64,000 bases of DNA from Daphnia carinata (GCF_022539665.2 NC_081331.1:9145534-9209533); one strand, 5' to 3'; shown: positions 34,645 to 45,585, numbered from the stretch's first letter. A program made the numbers and translations. The notes: generated by a model from the sequence alone, not told the origin.

Positions 34645-36507
34645 CTAGTAACGTTGGGCCCGTCCAGGGCCGGGGTATAGGTGGCGCTAGCGTATCCTTA
34701 CGCTGTTTCCGAGAAAATTATTCCACTCCATTTTTTCGCCGTCTACTTTTAATTTTTTTCGCAATCAAGGGTTCCCCTGTCTTACCCGCCAACCCATTCA
34801 TTGATTTTCCCCGTCCCCCCCCCCCCCTCACTTTCGCTGCCCGTCAAGATACCAGCTGAAGTTACCCGTCGACCCCCTCTCTGTCCGTCAAACCACTCTC
34901 TGCCCGTCAACCCACTCTCTGCCCGTTAACCCTCTCTCTGCCCGTCAACTCACTATCTGCCCGCCAAAACGCCTGCTTTAGAGGCCCACCTACATTTTTT
35001 TCCATTTGCCCCACCCGTTTTAAACCTAGCCCGTAGACTAAAAAATTGCATTTATCCGTCCTATTGTACAGTCTCTGCCCGTCAAAAGACCCGCTTTAGT
35101 TGCCTCTCCACTTACTTCTTGCCTTTGTCCTTCAACCCACTTTGCTCGCCAAGAAACCCGCCGTTGTTGCCCGTCGACCCCCTCTCTGCCCGCCAATGGC
35201 CAATAAAAATAATAAATAAAACTAATAAAATTAATAAAATTAGAATAATTATAATAAAACGCCCTGCCCGTCACTCTTTGGCCGTCGACCCCCTCTCTGC
35301 CCATCAACCCACATTTTGCCCGTCAACTCACATTGTGCCCGCGAAAATGCCTGCTGGGGATATCTACTTTTTTTCCCCACCCTTTCGTCACAGTCTTGAC
35401 CCGTCAAAACCCCCGCTATAGTTGTCCACCCACTCATTTTTTGCTTCTGCCCCTCTAAGAAGCCCGCTGTTATTGCCCGTCGACCCTCTAACTGCCCGTC
35501 GGCCCTCTAACTGCCCGCCGACCCACTCGCTGCCGGTCGACTCACTCGCTGCCCGTCGACCCCCTCGCTGCCCGTCGGCCCCCTCTTTGCCCGTCGACCC
35601 TCTCACTGCCCGTTGGCCCATTCCCTGCCCGTCGACCCACTCATCTGCCCGTCGGCCCACGCACTTCCCGTCGACCCACTCGCTGCCCATCAAACCACTC
35701 GTTGCCCCTCAGCCCACTCGTTGCCCGTCGATCCCCTCTCTGCCCGTCACCCCACTCGCTGCCCGCCAAAACGCCTGCTGTAGTGGCCCATTGACTTTTT
35801 CATTTGCTTTTGCCCGTTTTTCCCTCGCAGTCCCAGCCCAGAAAACGCCCGCTGTAGTTGCCGTCCAACCACTTTTTCCTTCTGCCCGTCTTTTCTCGAA
35901 TAGTCCATCCCCGTCAACCCCCTTTGCCCACCAAAAAAACCTGCTGTGGTTGCCCGTCGACTTACGTACTGTAGCGCCCACTCGTTTTAAGCTAAGCTCG
36001 TAGACTAAAAAATTGCATTTATCCGACCTATTGTACAGTCTCTGCCCCTCAAAAGGCCCGTTTAGTTGCGTGTCCACTCACTTTTTGCCTCTGCCCGTCA
36101 ACCCACTTTGCTCGCCAAGAACTCGCCGTTGTTGCCCAACGACCCTCCTCTCTGCCCGCCAAAACGCCTGCCGTAGTGGCCAATAAAAATAATAAATAAA
36201 ACTAATAAAATTAAATAAAATTAATTAAAAATTAATTAGAATAATAATAATAAAATGCCCTGCCCGTCAGCATACGTGCCGTTTACGCAAAGCCCGTAGA
36301 TTGAAAAATTGCCTAAATCCGCAACTCCACCCGCAGTTTAGTTTTCCAAATCCCCATTCCACCAATTCACTGTAGCAGACGGCGGTTTTGGCGCCAGCTA
36401 ACCACAGCAGCCGGCGGCGGTTTTGGCGTCAGCCAATCACAACAAAAGCACAATGTGACAGACACAGGCTCCTCCCCCTATTTCCTTGTTTTTTTATAGA
36501 GTATAGA
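34645..36507 (-). mobile_element. Helitron D, complete non-autonomous copy
   Basis: Both ends are present on -: TCTATACTCTATAAAAAAAC at 36,507, preceded by a host A, and the GGGCCC hairpin plus CTAG at 34,645. The interior has minisatellite and an internal duplication: the block TAGACTAAAAAATTGCATTT occurs at about 35,034 and again at 36,000. It encodes nothing credible. Confidence 0.8.
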
Positions 36508-36645
36508 TCCTCAAAGACTCTGTGATTGCCAGTGACTGCGAAGAGTTGGGAATTTTGCTTTTAAATGTTTCAAGTCACGTGACTTTTAAAGCCCCTGATT
36601 TTGACATCAGCGACACCTTACGTGCGAAAGAATGTTGTATCGTGC
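36508..36645. repeat. Copy 4 of the hairpin repeat, right part
   Basis: This is the continuation of the copy interrupted at 22,967; it matches 20,950-21,070 and 21,425-21,550 (AGTGACTGCGAAGAGTTGGG, GCGACACCTTACG). Confidence 0.75.
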
Positions 36646-36649
36646 GATA

Positions 36650-36945
36650 CACGTTTCGGGTTTAAATGTTCAGGGATCTCTATTTATCGTAAAAGCTCGT
36701 AATTGGAAACAAGAAACGAACTGGCTTTAACAGTATACTTTTGTTTGTGGTAATCCTGTACTCGCTGAAGGACTGTAACACGCCTGTGTATCCGAAAACC
36801 GTGTTCAGTGATCTTTATTTATCGTTAAAATAAGCGAGGTCGTATTTGGAAATAAGAAACGAGCTGGCTTTAACAACTTTTCTTTGTCGTAATCCTGTAC
36901 ACTCTGAAGGACCGTAACACGCTTGCCTATCAGAAAACGTTAGAA
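36650..36945. repeat. Two tandem units of about 145 bp
   Basis: Both units share ATCTxTATTTATCGT, GGAAAxAAGAAACGA, CTGGCTTTAACA, GTAATCCTGTAC and GAAGGACxGTAACACGC in the same order. Nothing coding is evident. Confidence 0.65.
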
Positions 36946-37539
36946 GCCTCGATATCCAGTCACGTTGTTTACTTTCCGATATTTACTTCCAATTTCAAGC
37001 GAAAATCACGTAAAAACTATTGATGAAAGAACAACAACAGCAGGTCAACAAGGTAATAAAGCCTGTTTGTATGATTAACAAAAAGTTTATTTTTGAAGTA
37101 GTTTATAAATTCATACAACGTGAAATCATGTAAAATGACAGGTCTTTTCAAAGTTGATGTTTATCTGGCCCAGCTTGATAAGAGTAAATGGCATTTTCTG
37201 ATGTATGAAAGACAAAAATCTATGCAGTAAGTATTATTCATTGTATGAGGCATTGTAAGTATTATTCATTTATTCATGAATTACTTCGTCAAATGGTGGT
37301 CTTTATCTATAATATTGTTAATGGCTCTAATGTCAATGTAAATTGTGTATTTTTTGCTAGGCAATCGTCCACAACAATGTTTAAGACTAGGTGAAAATTG
37401 TTCAAGATGAAATTGTAGTTGATGATAAATTTTTTACATTGGGACCAATGATAGCAATTCACACACTTGAGACATTAGGGCAGTGTACTTATGAAGTTGA
37501 TGTGCCTCTAGATCCTGATTCGCTCGATTGCAAACATAT

Positions 37540-37807
37540 TATCGCGTCGGAAATATTCGATTCGTCACCGCGGTAGCGACAACAGCGCTAGGATGGAAAT
37601 CCTGCCCCAGTTATGGCCGTCCTTTGGAACACCACCCTCGTCGCCGGATATAAAAGAGGCGACTTGGCACACCTGTTTGGCTTTTTAATTAATTGGTTAG
37701 GGCAGTTAGTTAGCAGTGGTGTCATTAAACCTTCTGGTGAAATACACATTATCTTTTAATCTGAAGCACAACGTCTCTATCTTGGTACAAGATCCATGGC
37801 CGTGACA
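37540..37807 (+). repeat. 5' LTR of the gag-only element
   Basis: It starts TATCGCG (TGTCGCG in the other LTR, one change) and ends GTGACA. A TATAAAAG box at 37,649-37,656 is a likely promoter element. Confidence 0.9.
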
Positions 37808-38021
37808 TGGTGGAGATGCAGGGTAACACCTGTTAGGCTGAGTAAGGTAAACGCAATTGTTGTTCTTTTCGCACGGGTCTTGGGAAGTTTTTGAATAAGG
37901 GATTTGGAGGCAGGTGCTGTTTAGGGGTCCTTGGGAAGTGTGACCGGCCGGCAAGAAAGAGCCTTAAATTGCCGTGGTACAGAACCACAGACCTGGCCGA
38001 TTTCCTTGATTCGCTGTTAGT

Positions 38022-38762
38022 TTGAGACCTGTCCGAGTAAGTTATGGAAAGCGCGTAGTACAAGCCCGACAGGCCTACCATTGGGTGGGAGAGAGAGACG
38101 TAGCTCGGTGCATGAGTACGGATCCGCCTAGGCAAAGCAGGCGTTTACGAGGGTTAGCCGCGTCCCCGATAAGCAAGGAAGGACAACGCAACGTTGGTCT
38201 TGACGGAAGTCAGGCGGAATCTATAAAGAGAGTTACAGAAGTAGGGGCACAGACTACCCAAGTGATCGGCCATACCTTTCCGAGAAGAGGAATCGTATCA
38301 CTGAACCCGATCGGAAAGTCGAACGCGAGGACAAGTTCCTCAGAAGTAGGGGCACAGACTACCCAAGCGATCGGCCATACCTTTCCGAGAAGAGGAATCG
38401 TATCACTGAACCCGATCGGAAAGTCGAACGCGAGGACAAGTTCCTCAGAAGTAGGGGCACAGACTGCCCAAGCGATCGGCCATACCTTTCCGAGAAGAGG
38501 AATCGTATCACTGAACCCGATCGGAAAGTCGAACGCGAGGACAAATTCATCAGATGTTGGGGCACAGACTGCCCAAGCGATCGGCCATACCTTTCCGAGA
38601 AGAGGAATCGTATCACTGAACCCGATCGGAAAGTCGAGCGCGAGGAGGCACCCGCCAAGTCCCGATCAGGAAGCAAGATCGAGAGATAGTGGTGTAGGAG
38701 AACAAACGTGTATTGATCCGAGGGAGCAACGGAAGATAGCCGAAAAGCAAGGAAACTTTTAA
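38022..38762 (+). CDS. Leader frame with four 35-residue tandem repeats
   Basis: A 246-residue open frame precedes gag. Four 105-bp units begin at 38,238, 38,343, 38,448 and 38,553, each encoding a version of VGAQTTQAIGHTFPRRGIVS plus SLNPIGKSNARTSSSE-like sequence. Units differ by only a few substitutions, so amplification is recent, and all keep the frame. The protein would be strongly basic. No counterpart is clear in the short leader of the older element at 7,250-7,470. It may be a real accessory frame or a packaging/leader repeat that happens to stay open. Confidence 0.45.
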   Translation: MRPVRVSYGKRVVQARQAYHWVGERDVARCMSTDPPRQSRRLRGLAASPISKEGQRNVGLDGSQAESIKRVTEVGAQTTQVIGHTFPRRGIVSLNPIGKSNARTSSSEVGAQTTQAIGHTFPRRGIVSLNPIGKSNARTSSSEVGAQTAQAIGHTFPRRGIVSLNPIGKSNARTNSSDVGAQTAQAIGHTFPRRGIVSLNPIGKSSARRHPPSPDQEARSRDSGVGEQTCIDPREQRKIAEKQGNF

Positions 38763-38844
38763 CGAGTGCTCAAGGGAAGGAAGAGATAAGGGGTTAAACG
38801 ATTTTTCTGGAGCTTCACCGCTCGTTGTAGCACCAACGCTTGAA

Positions 38845-39933
38845 ATGGCCCAGCGTGCTGAAATTAGAGGAAACGATGGACCTCCCGCCAGTGTACCTGC
38901 ACAGGCAGGAGGAGCCGCTCAGCGTGCACCGGCTCATCCATCGCAGTATCGTGAAGTACCAGTTTTCCGCGGAGGACCAGACGACGACGCCGCTGAATGG
39001 ATAGAACGTTTCGAGAGGACCGCCAATTTTAATGGATGGGGTCCCGCTGAGAAAGCGGAATACTTTGGATTATTCTTAGAAGGCACAGCAAAAGATTGGC
39101 TAGCTTGTCAAATCGGACAGGTGGTCTGGGACGACGTTGCTCCGTGTGAAGCCGCGCCTGAGAGGGAGGCCGAAACCAGGATAAGGGGCCTACGAACCCG
39201 ATTTTTAGAAACATTTCGATCGGATGATTTCGACCGTTATCATAAAGCTAGGCTACGTAATCGGAAGCAGGAAGCTTCGGAAACAGTCGTAGGTTATTTC
39301 TATGACGTGCTCAATCAGTGCCGTAGGTTGAACCCTATGATGCCTGAAGCGAAGAAAATAGATTATCTTTTGCGTGGGCTTAATCAGCCTTTGAAGCGAG
39401 AAATGACAATTAAACAGCCCCGGACGACAGATGAATTTTTGAGGGCACTCAAAATTTATACTAGGGCGTATGAGGATTCAGAGAAGCCGAATCAGGCAGT
39501 TAATTTTATGGGACAAGCGAAGGATCCTATTCCAGCCAGGCGAGTCACATATGCTGACTACGAAGAAAGGCGAACTCCGTTGAAACAAGAAGCCTACGAG
39601 TCCGACGCAAAGCGAGACAGCACGCGCCCAGGGTCGCATGACGAGTTAAAAAATTTAATACGCGATATGGCAGCTCGGATAGAAGAGCTGAAACGAGGCA
39701 CTAAACAATTATGCCTGGGAGGGGGAGGGGAGAAACCTTCTCGAACAGTAGACGGAAAACCAATCTGCTACCGATGTGGACGCTCCGGTCATATTGCTCG
39801 TTTTTGCGAGACCAACTCGGGTAATACGAGACCACGATCACCAACACCCGATCGGGGAGGAAGGGAGGACGAAAGGGGACCAAACGGACGTGATGGAAGC
39901 CGGCGAGAACGTGAGGACATGAGAAGAGACTGA
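38845..39933 (+). CDS. gag: Intact gag polyprotein
   Basis: The frame has 362 residues. The N-terminal half contains a Ty3/gypsy-type retrotransposon gag domain (about residues 45-200; DDDAAEWIERFERTANFNGW, LFLEGTAKDWL, FYDVLNQCRRLNPMMPEAKK). A CCHC zinc knuckle, CYRCGRSGHIARFC, lies at about residues 308-321, and the tail is Arg/Asp-rich. In the family, gag forms the virus-like particle that packages element RNA. The frame stops right after MRRD, the point where the related older element continues towards pol; pol has therefore been deleted. The start MAQRAEI matches the older copy's start at 7471. Confidence 0.9.
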   Translation: MAQRAEIRGNDGPPASVPAQAGGAAQRAPAHPSQYREVPVFRGGPDDDAAEWIERFERTANFNGWGPAEKAEYFGLFLEGTAKDWLACQIGQVVWDDVAPCEAAPEREAETRIRGLRTRFLETFRSDDFDRYHKARLRNRKQEASETVVGYFYDVLNQCRRLNPMMPEAKKIDYLLRGLNQPLKREMTIKQPRTTDEFLRALKIYTRAYEDSEKPNQAVNFMGQAKDPIPARRVTYADYEERRTPLKQEAYESDAKRDSTRPGSHDELKNLIRDMAARIEELKRGTKQLCLGGGGEKPSRTVDGKPICYRCGRSGHIARFCETNSGNTRPRSPTPDRGGREDERGPNGRDGSRREREDMRRD

Positions 39934-40211
39934 ATAGCGTGGTTGGAAAAGGACGCTAACTGGCCACGCCATCTCTTGGCTCGCCGGTGAGTATTGATAC
40001 TACGAGCGCTAGATGGCGTGGCGGCGGCCCCAACTTTTATTCATGGAAAATGCTTTTATTTACTTTATTCCCCCTGATAAATGAAGTCAATGTCGTGTAA
40101 TTCCTCTAACCCTGTAATCCCTCTACCCCGTAACACAAATATTAGATTTTAGACTTCTATTTTCCTGGCACACGAGCGCGATCGGGACGAGTCGCGACTT
40201 AAGGAGGGGGA
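39934..40211 (+). other. Post-gag untranslated segment and polypurine tract
   Basis: No coding frame is seen. A 17-bp inverted motif around ACTGGCCACGCCATCT (39,959) and AGATGGCGTGGCGGC (40,010) could form a hairpin. The AAGGAGGGGGA polypurine tract directly precedes the 3' LTR. Confidence 0.6.
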
Positions 40212-40479
40212 TGTCGCGTCGGAAATATTCGATTCGTCACCGCGGTAGCGACAACAGCGCTAGGATGGAAATCCTGCCCCAGTTATGGCCGTCCTTTGGA
40301 GCACCACCCTCGTCGTCGGATATAAAAGGGGCGACTTGGCACACCTGTTTGGCTTTTTGATTAATTGGTTAGGGCAGTTAGTTAGCAGTGGTGTCATTAA
40401 ACCTTCTGGTGAAATACACATTATCTTTTAATCTGAAGCACAATGTCTCTATCTTGGTACAAGATCCATGGCCGTGACA
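40212..40479 (+). repeat. 3' LTR of the gag-only element
   Basis: It starts TGTCGCG and ends GTGACA; about 98 percent identical to the 5' LTR by eye. A TATAAAAG box is at 40,321. Confidence 0.9.
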
Positions 40480-43400
40480 ATATTCTGCCTTCCTGCTAAG
40501 GAGTACTATTTGGTTTTAGATCCTTTTCAAAAAGAAGCAATTCTTTGTTTGCAGAATTCCAGTCAGTATTGGTATCGGCCGACATTTCAGCAGGTCAAAT
40601 TGTTGTTTCAGAGTAGATTATCATTTGCATTTCAATTTCACTAACATTTGGAACTTGTCATGTTTTCTTTGCTTAGATATGCCATTGCAATGTAAAAATA
40701 TGAGAAACAATGTGTTATTTATACAACTCCCATCAAAGCCCTGAGTAATCGGAAGTACCGAGAATTTTCAGAAGAATTTAAAGATGTAGGACTGATGACA
40801 GGAGATGTCACCATCAACCCCCACTGCTTCATGCTTGGTTATGGCAAATGAGGTTTGTTTTTCGTTTTGCATGTGTATTAGACCAATATAAAGAGGACAC
40901 CTATCTTTCCGTAGATTTTGAGGAGTATGCTGTACCGTGGCTCAGAAGTTGTACGTGTAGGGGCTTGGGTTATTTTCGATGAAATTCTCTACATGAGAGC
41001 CAAGGAGCGTGGTGTCGTCTGGGAAGAAACAATTACTTCACTGCTGGACAATGTCTTTTTCGCCTTACTTTCGGCTACGATTCCCAATGCACGCCAGTGT
41101 GCTGAATGGATTTGCCATTTGTACAATCAACCATGCCATGTGGTGTACGCTGATTATTGCCCTGTCCCGCTCCAACACTACGTTTTCGCTGGCAGAGAAG
41201 GCGAAAAGTTTATGAATGAGTTGATTTCGTTTTATTTGATATCATTCAATAAATTGTTACCTATAATTGCGTGTAGGATCAATTTTGCAAAGATACTTCA
41301 ACGAAGCAATGGTGGTGTAACATAATGTTGGACATGCCGCATTTGGCGATAAGCGTAGTCGATGAGGTAGCCTTAAAGATAGCAAAATTGGCTCAAGATA
41401 ATGATGATGGAGAAGAATTTTTCCCCCGTGGTTGTCTTTGGCTTTAGCAACAAAGAAGGCGAATTTTACATACTACAAATGGCTAAGTTGGATTTCAATT
41501 GGAAAGAAGAAAAGAAGTTCGTGGGCAAGTTTTCTAAGATGCCATGGAGGTCTTATCGGAAGAGGATAGCAAACTGCCACGTAACCAAGGCAGAGCAAGG
41601 ACTACCTTTTCTGAAACGCGGAATCGGCATTCGTCACAGAGGTAATACATTTGACTATCATTATGTATCATCAATCTAATGAAATTTTGTTGAGAAAGGT
41701 CTGCTACCAATGTTGAAAGAGGCCGTAGAAATCCTATTCTCTAAGGGACTTATCCAGGCTCTTTTCGCTACTGAAACGTTTGTCATGAGCCACAACATGC
41801 CTGCTCGTATAGTGTTTTTCACAAATGCACGCAAGTTCGACAGCAAAGGAAATTGAAGGGTAAAACCTTTTCCATTTTCTAGATAGTTTGCAACGTTTTT
41901 TAAACTGGTATTTTCCCACTAAATTTCTTCCGGAGAATACATTCAGATGTCGGGTCGTGTTGGTGGTCGTGGTCTCGATGAGAAAGGTATTGTCATTCTG
42001 ATGATCGACGAAAACATGAGCCCAGCTGTTGGTCGCATTTTGGTTAAAGGCTAGGGAGACCTTCTTAACTCGGCGTTCCATCTTATCTATAATATGACTC
42101 TTAACTTGCTACGCGTCAAGGAAATCACAATACAATATAGCCATTCCTTCGCTACCTAACTCAGCTCGAATAAGTATACTTTTTAGTCCAGACTACGTGC
42201 TGGAAGTTCGTGTTTCCAGTTTTAGCAGTGTGCTGCCATCCCACACTTAGTCGTAAGTAAGTTTTTTTTTTTTTTTTTTTTTTAACATTTTTTATGATAA
42301 ATGATTTTTTTTCTTCATGCAGATGTCAGACAGAAAAAAAATCTGAAGAAATTCTTAGTTCCGCAAGAAAAGAATGTATGCTTCATCCTATTACACTATT
42401 CGACAGCAACTTGCTTACCTGAATGATGGAACTCGTTAGTACATAGTAAAACATGGTCCACATGAGTAATATTGTTCAACCTGTTTCCATAATACGATTT
42501 CAACATTATTAGGTACTTTTATTAGATAAAAACAAGGGAAATGATTTTGATATGGGCATTATTGTCGACTACAAAAAAGAAAATTTAGTGGAAAGAGCGA
42601 TGACAGTACAGCGGAAGACCTTGATGCATCATACATTGTCAGCGTCCTGATGTAAATCTTCAAAGCCACTACAGAAAGTAAGGTAGTGTCAGCAGCGAAG
42701 CCTTGCGGACCCAAAGAAAATGGAGAGATGGGAGTGATCCCCTGTTTCCTTAATGTTATCACTAAGATAAGCTCAGTCCGTCTCTACTTTAACGAAGACC
42801 TTCGTCCGCTCGACAACCGTGTATATAGTGTTCAAAAGGATACAGGTTTCAGCGTTAACTTATGTTCATGCAAATTTTTTGAGTAGCCTAGATTCACGGT
42901 ATTGAAATATAGGACGTTCATAGGCGCTTCCCAAACGGCGTTCAACTAGTGGACCGGTCAAGGACAGTCCACCAAATCCATCGCGATACGAAAGTTGAGT
43001 CCATTTGTCAACTCGACCACAATAAGCAAAGGGTATTATAATAAGTAAGTTGAAGTAATATGGATTACAATCTTTTCTTCAAAAACAATAGTTGGTGGCC
43101 CAATTAAAACACGCAAAAGATGAACTGCAGAAGCCAAATTGCTTTTGCAAATGACCAAGCTTAAACGTCGCAAGCGAGTCCTGCGTCGTCTCGGTTATTG
43201 CACTGCAGCTGACGTTATTGAACTCAAATGTCGTGTGGCTTGTAAATTCTCCAGCGGCGATAAGCTCTTGCTTACTGAAATGATTTTCAAGGGCATATTA
43301 AACGCACTTGAAGTAACCCAGACGGCTGCTTACTGAATTGTTTTGTCTGCGATGAAAAATCAAATAAAATGCCAAACTGTGGCATAAATTCATGGTAAAT

Positions 43401-43718
43401 TTACAAATACACGTGATATACAGTAGTTCTTACAAATGTGTGCCAATGCATGATTGTGTTCAGAAATTACGGTGTTGTACGAACAAAAATTTAAATCGCT
43501 TCATCCACTTTATGTGATAAAGAATAAAAACAAATGGATTTGGTAACGGCATTATAGCTGTATTTAACATTTCATTTATAAACCACATTCGTATGGACCG
43601 ACTAGTTAATGCATCAATGCACGGCAGGGAAATACTCAATTTGGAACGAGGACAGCAAATAATAAAACAAGATCTAATTCTTCCGTCATCGAGCTTGACG
43701 GACAGCGCAATTTCACGA

Positions 43719-44321
43719 TTAATAAAACTTCGGCGGCTTAGTGTAATAGCTGGAAGTGGCGTATGTTGTTGTGTAATAAGCTGTAGTCTCGGTGTAGTAA
43801 CTGGGAGCGGCGTAAGTGGTAGTGTAGTACTCTGGCGCTTTCGTTGTGTAGTAGCTGGGGGCTTCAGTCTGGTAGTAGCTTGAAGGTGCGTAGTACTTCA
43901 TTGCCTCGGAGTAGTAGCTGGGAGTAGCATATGTTGTTGTGTAATACACCGGCGCCTCTATGTAATAGCTCGGTACGGAGTAGTATCTCGGTGCCTCCGA
44001 ATAGTAAGTAGGAGCAGCATATGTTGTGGTAAAATACTCGCGCACCTTTGTAGTGTAGTAAGTGGGGGCTGCATGTGTAGTGCTGTAGTAGGATGCCGTG
44101 GTGTAGTATTCGGGCGCATTTGTCGTGTAGTACTTGTGGGGCTCGGTGTAGTAGGTAGGGGCAGCATATGTTGTCGTGTAATACTCGGCCTTCCTTGTCT
44201 AGTACTCAGGAGCCTTGGAGGTGTAGTAGGATGCCGGAGTGCTGTAGTACCCGTATGAAGACGTACTCATCGGCCCACCCATGGCCTGTCCAGCCATCAA
44301 AGAAACGACCAACAACAGCAT
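43719..44321 (-). pseudogene. Tyrosine-rich repetitive secreted protein, one internal stop
   Basis: From ATG 44,321 the frame begins with a signal-peptide-like core (MLLLVVSLMAGQAMGGP) followed by repeats of the type YYTTTYAAPxYY and KAPEYYTT, ending at a stop at 43,719. One in-frame TAG at 44,201-44,199 falls where a tyrosine codon (TAC) is expected in the repeat, so the copy is either a recent pseudogene or a null allele. Such Tyr/Thr/Ala/Pro repeats recall secreted structural proteins of arthropod cuticle or mollusc shell; no family is assigned. Open frames on the opposite strand here are shadows of the repeat. Confidence 0.6.
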
Positions 44322-45284
44322 TGCGACATAGTTAACCACAAATTAAAAAAGAATGCAGTTTCATGAGAAATTCAAATAAAAGAGCATTATCAAAATGATT
44401 CAGTTAGTTTCCGTAAAATACACGGGTTATTGAACTAGCCTTCTTTTCCCCACATTTACAAAACATAAATCCAGCAAACATAGAAAAAACTCGTCAGTTA
44501 CCCCTATAGAATTTAATTGTCGTCTATAAAATCAGCTTGAAAATACGATTCAAAAATTCTTGTGATGACAATGACTTTGAAATTTTTTCGAAAAAACTAG
44601 ACTTTACCAAAATATTTACCCATGACGTGAAAGTTAATTTGGTAGTGAACAGCTGAATAACACGAGTTTCTGTACTACAGTTGCTGAACGATGAGTCCAC
44701 TCGATTGATTCTAACTTCGCTTTGTCCTTGTTTTATATGTATTTGTTTCTCCCTAATGCACGTCACTAGCCTATGGCATTGATAAATGGCAAGTGCAATA
44801 TTATTCTTACCCCACCTTTATGACGTGTTCGCGTACCCTTTTGACATTCTCTTCCCTTTTGGCCGTTGGCAATTGCGTTTAAAGTCGCGCATTTGTTGTC
44901 TCATATTTGCATTCGAAATGTTATGATGGTTAAAAAAAAAGGAAAAAAAAATGTATCCCTTCATACTATTGCAATGTCAAGCTCTAACTGGAACGTTGGG
45001 AGTGACAATATTTGTCGGAAATAAACAATAAGGATCCCACATTAGTTCCTCTTTCAACGGGCAATTGATTGAAATGATAGAATGATATCGGACAATTTTT
45101 AATGTTAGGATTAAATATTAATCTAGATATTGAAATCTAATTGTAAATTGAACTCGATTATTAATATTTGCGATCTCATCTCCTATAATCGTTAGCGGAT
45201 GCATTAACTTATTAGTGTTAACACCGGCCGCCACGAGCTATGAGGATTCTTGCATATCATTAAAGGCGTTCTCTTCGTGCGGGC
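44322..45284. other. Gene-less spacer
   Basis: AT-rich sequence. No supported gene or transposon end was found. It presumably contains the promoter of the tyrosine-rich gene at 44,321. Confidence 0.4.
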
Positions 45285-45289
45285 GTGAC

Positions 45290-45585
45290 AATGAATCCAT
45301 ACCCCATACCCTTGTGCGGTATAGCATCTCGGGGCCTCCGAGTAGTAACTTGGAGCTGCATACATGATCGTGTAGCATTCAGGTGCCTTGGTGCTGTAAT
45401 ACTTGTGAGAATCGGTGTAGTAAGTGGAGGCTGCATATGTTGTGGTATAGTACTCGGGCGCTTTTGTGATGTAGTATGTAGGGGCTGTATACCTCGTGGT
45501 GTTATATGTAGGAGCCTTTGCGGTGTAGTATGTAGGGACATCATACGTCGTGGTGTAGTGCGGCGCAGTAGTGGTCGTATGGTAA
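45290..45585 (-). pseudogene. Fragment of a second tyrosine-rich repeat gene
   Basis: On -, the sequence reads units such as YYTAKAPTY, KAPEYYTTTYAAS, YYSTKAPE and YAAPSYYSEAPR, clearly the family at 43,719. No signal peptide exon or start is evident upstream, and the 3' end drifts into non-repeat sequence. It is probably a truncated paralogue. Confidence 0.5.

Larger units (their letters stand above)
37540..40479 (+). mobile_element. Young gag-only LTR retroelement (TR-GAG type)
   Basis: Two LTRs of 268 bp (37,540-37,807 and 40,212-40,479) differ at only about six sites and are flanked by ATAT on both sides (37,536-37,539 and 40,480-40,483). A primer site TGGTGGAGATGCAGGG follows the 5' LTR, and a purine tract AAGGAGGGGG precedes the 3' LTR. 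Between them lie a leader frame with 35-residue repeats and an intact gag. There is no protease, RT or integrase. Its full-length relative is the degraded element at 7004. It would depend on enzymes from a complete relative. It sits inside the Mtr4-like pseudogene. Confidence 0.9.
37391..43385 (+). pseudogene. Mtr4/SKIV2L2-like RNA helicase copy, degraded and interrupted
   Basis: Successive fragments on + follow the order of the exosome helicase Mtr4. The N-terminal piece (37,391-37,535) has AIHTLETLGQCTYEVDVPL, and YLVLDPFQKEA follows at about 40,505. Walker A near 40,590 reads SAGQI, with the lysine lost. Next come TPIKALSN and [11 protein letters not shown] (40,730-40,820), then WVIFDEILYM and LLSATIPNARQ (40,920-41,110), where the DEVH-type box has become DEIL. 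KRGIGIRH lies near 41,620, and motif VI near 41,945 reads [10 protein letters not shown], with a damaged arginine pair. The C-terminal arch pieces end near 43,385 ([20 protein letters not shown]). Intron remnants (for example 40,852-40,915) show DNA-level duplication, not reverse transcription. An LTR element splits it at 37,536. Motif losses make it non-functional. Confidence 0.85.

Noticed and set aside
37540-40479. Interpretation of the gag-only element as a domesticated gag gene
   Set aside because: Near-identical LTRs, matching ATAT flanks and insertion in a pseudogene show a recent transposon, not a host gene.
44073-44258. Gly/Val/Cys-rich frames on + at 43,593-43,883, 44,073-44,258 and 45,285-45,641
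   Set aside because: Antisense readings of the tyrosine-rich repeats.
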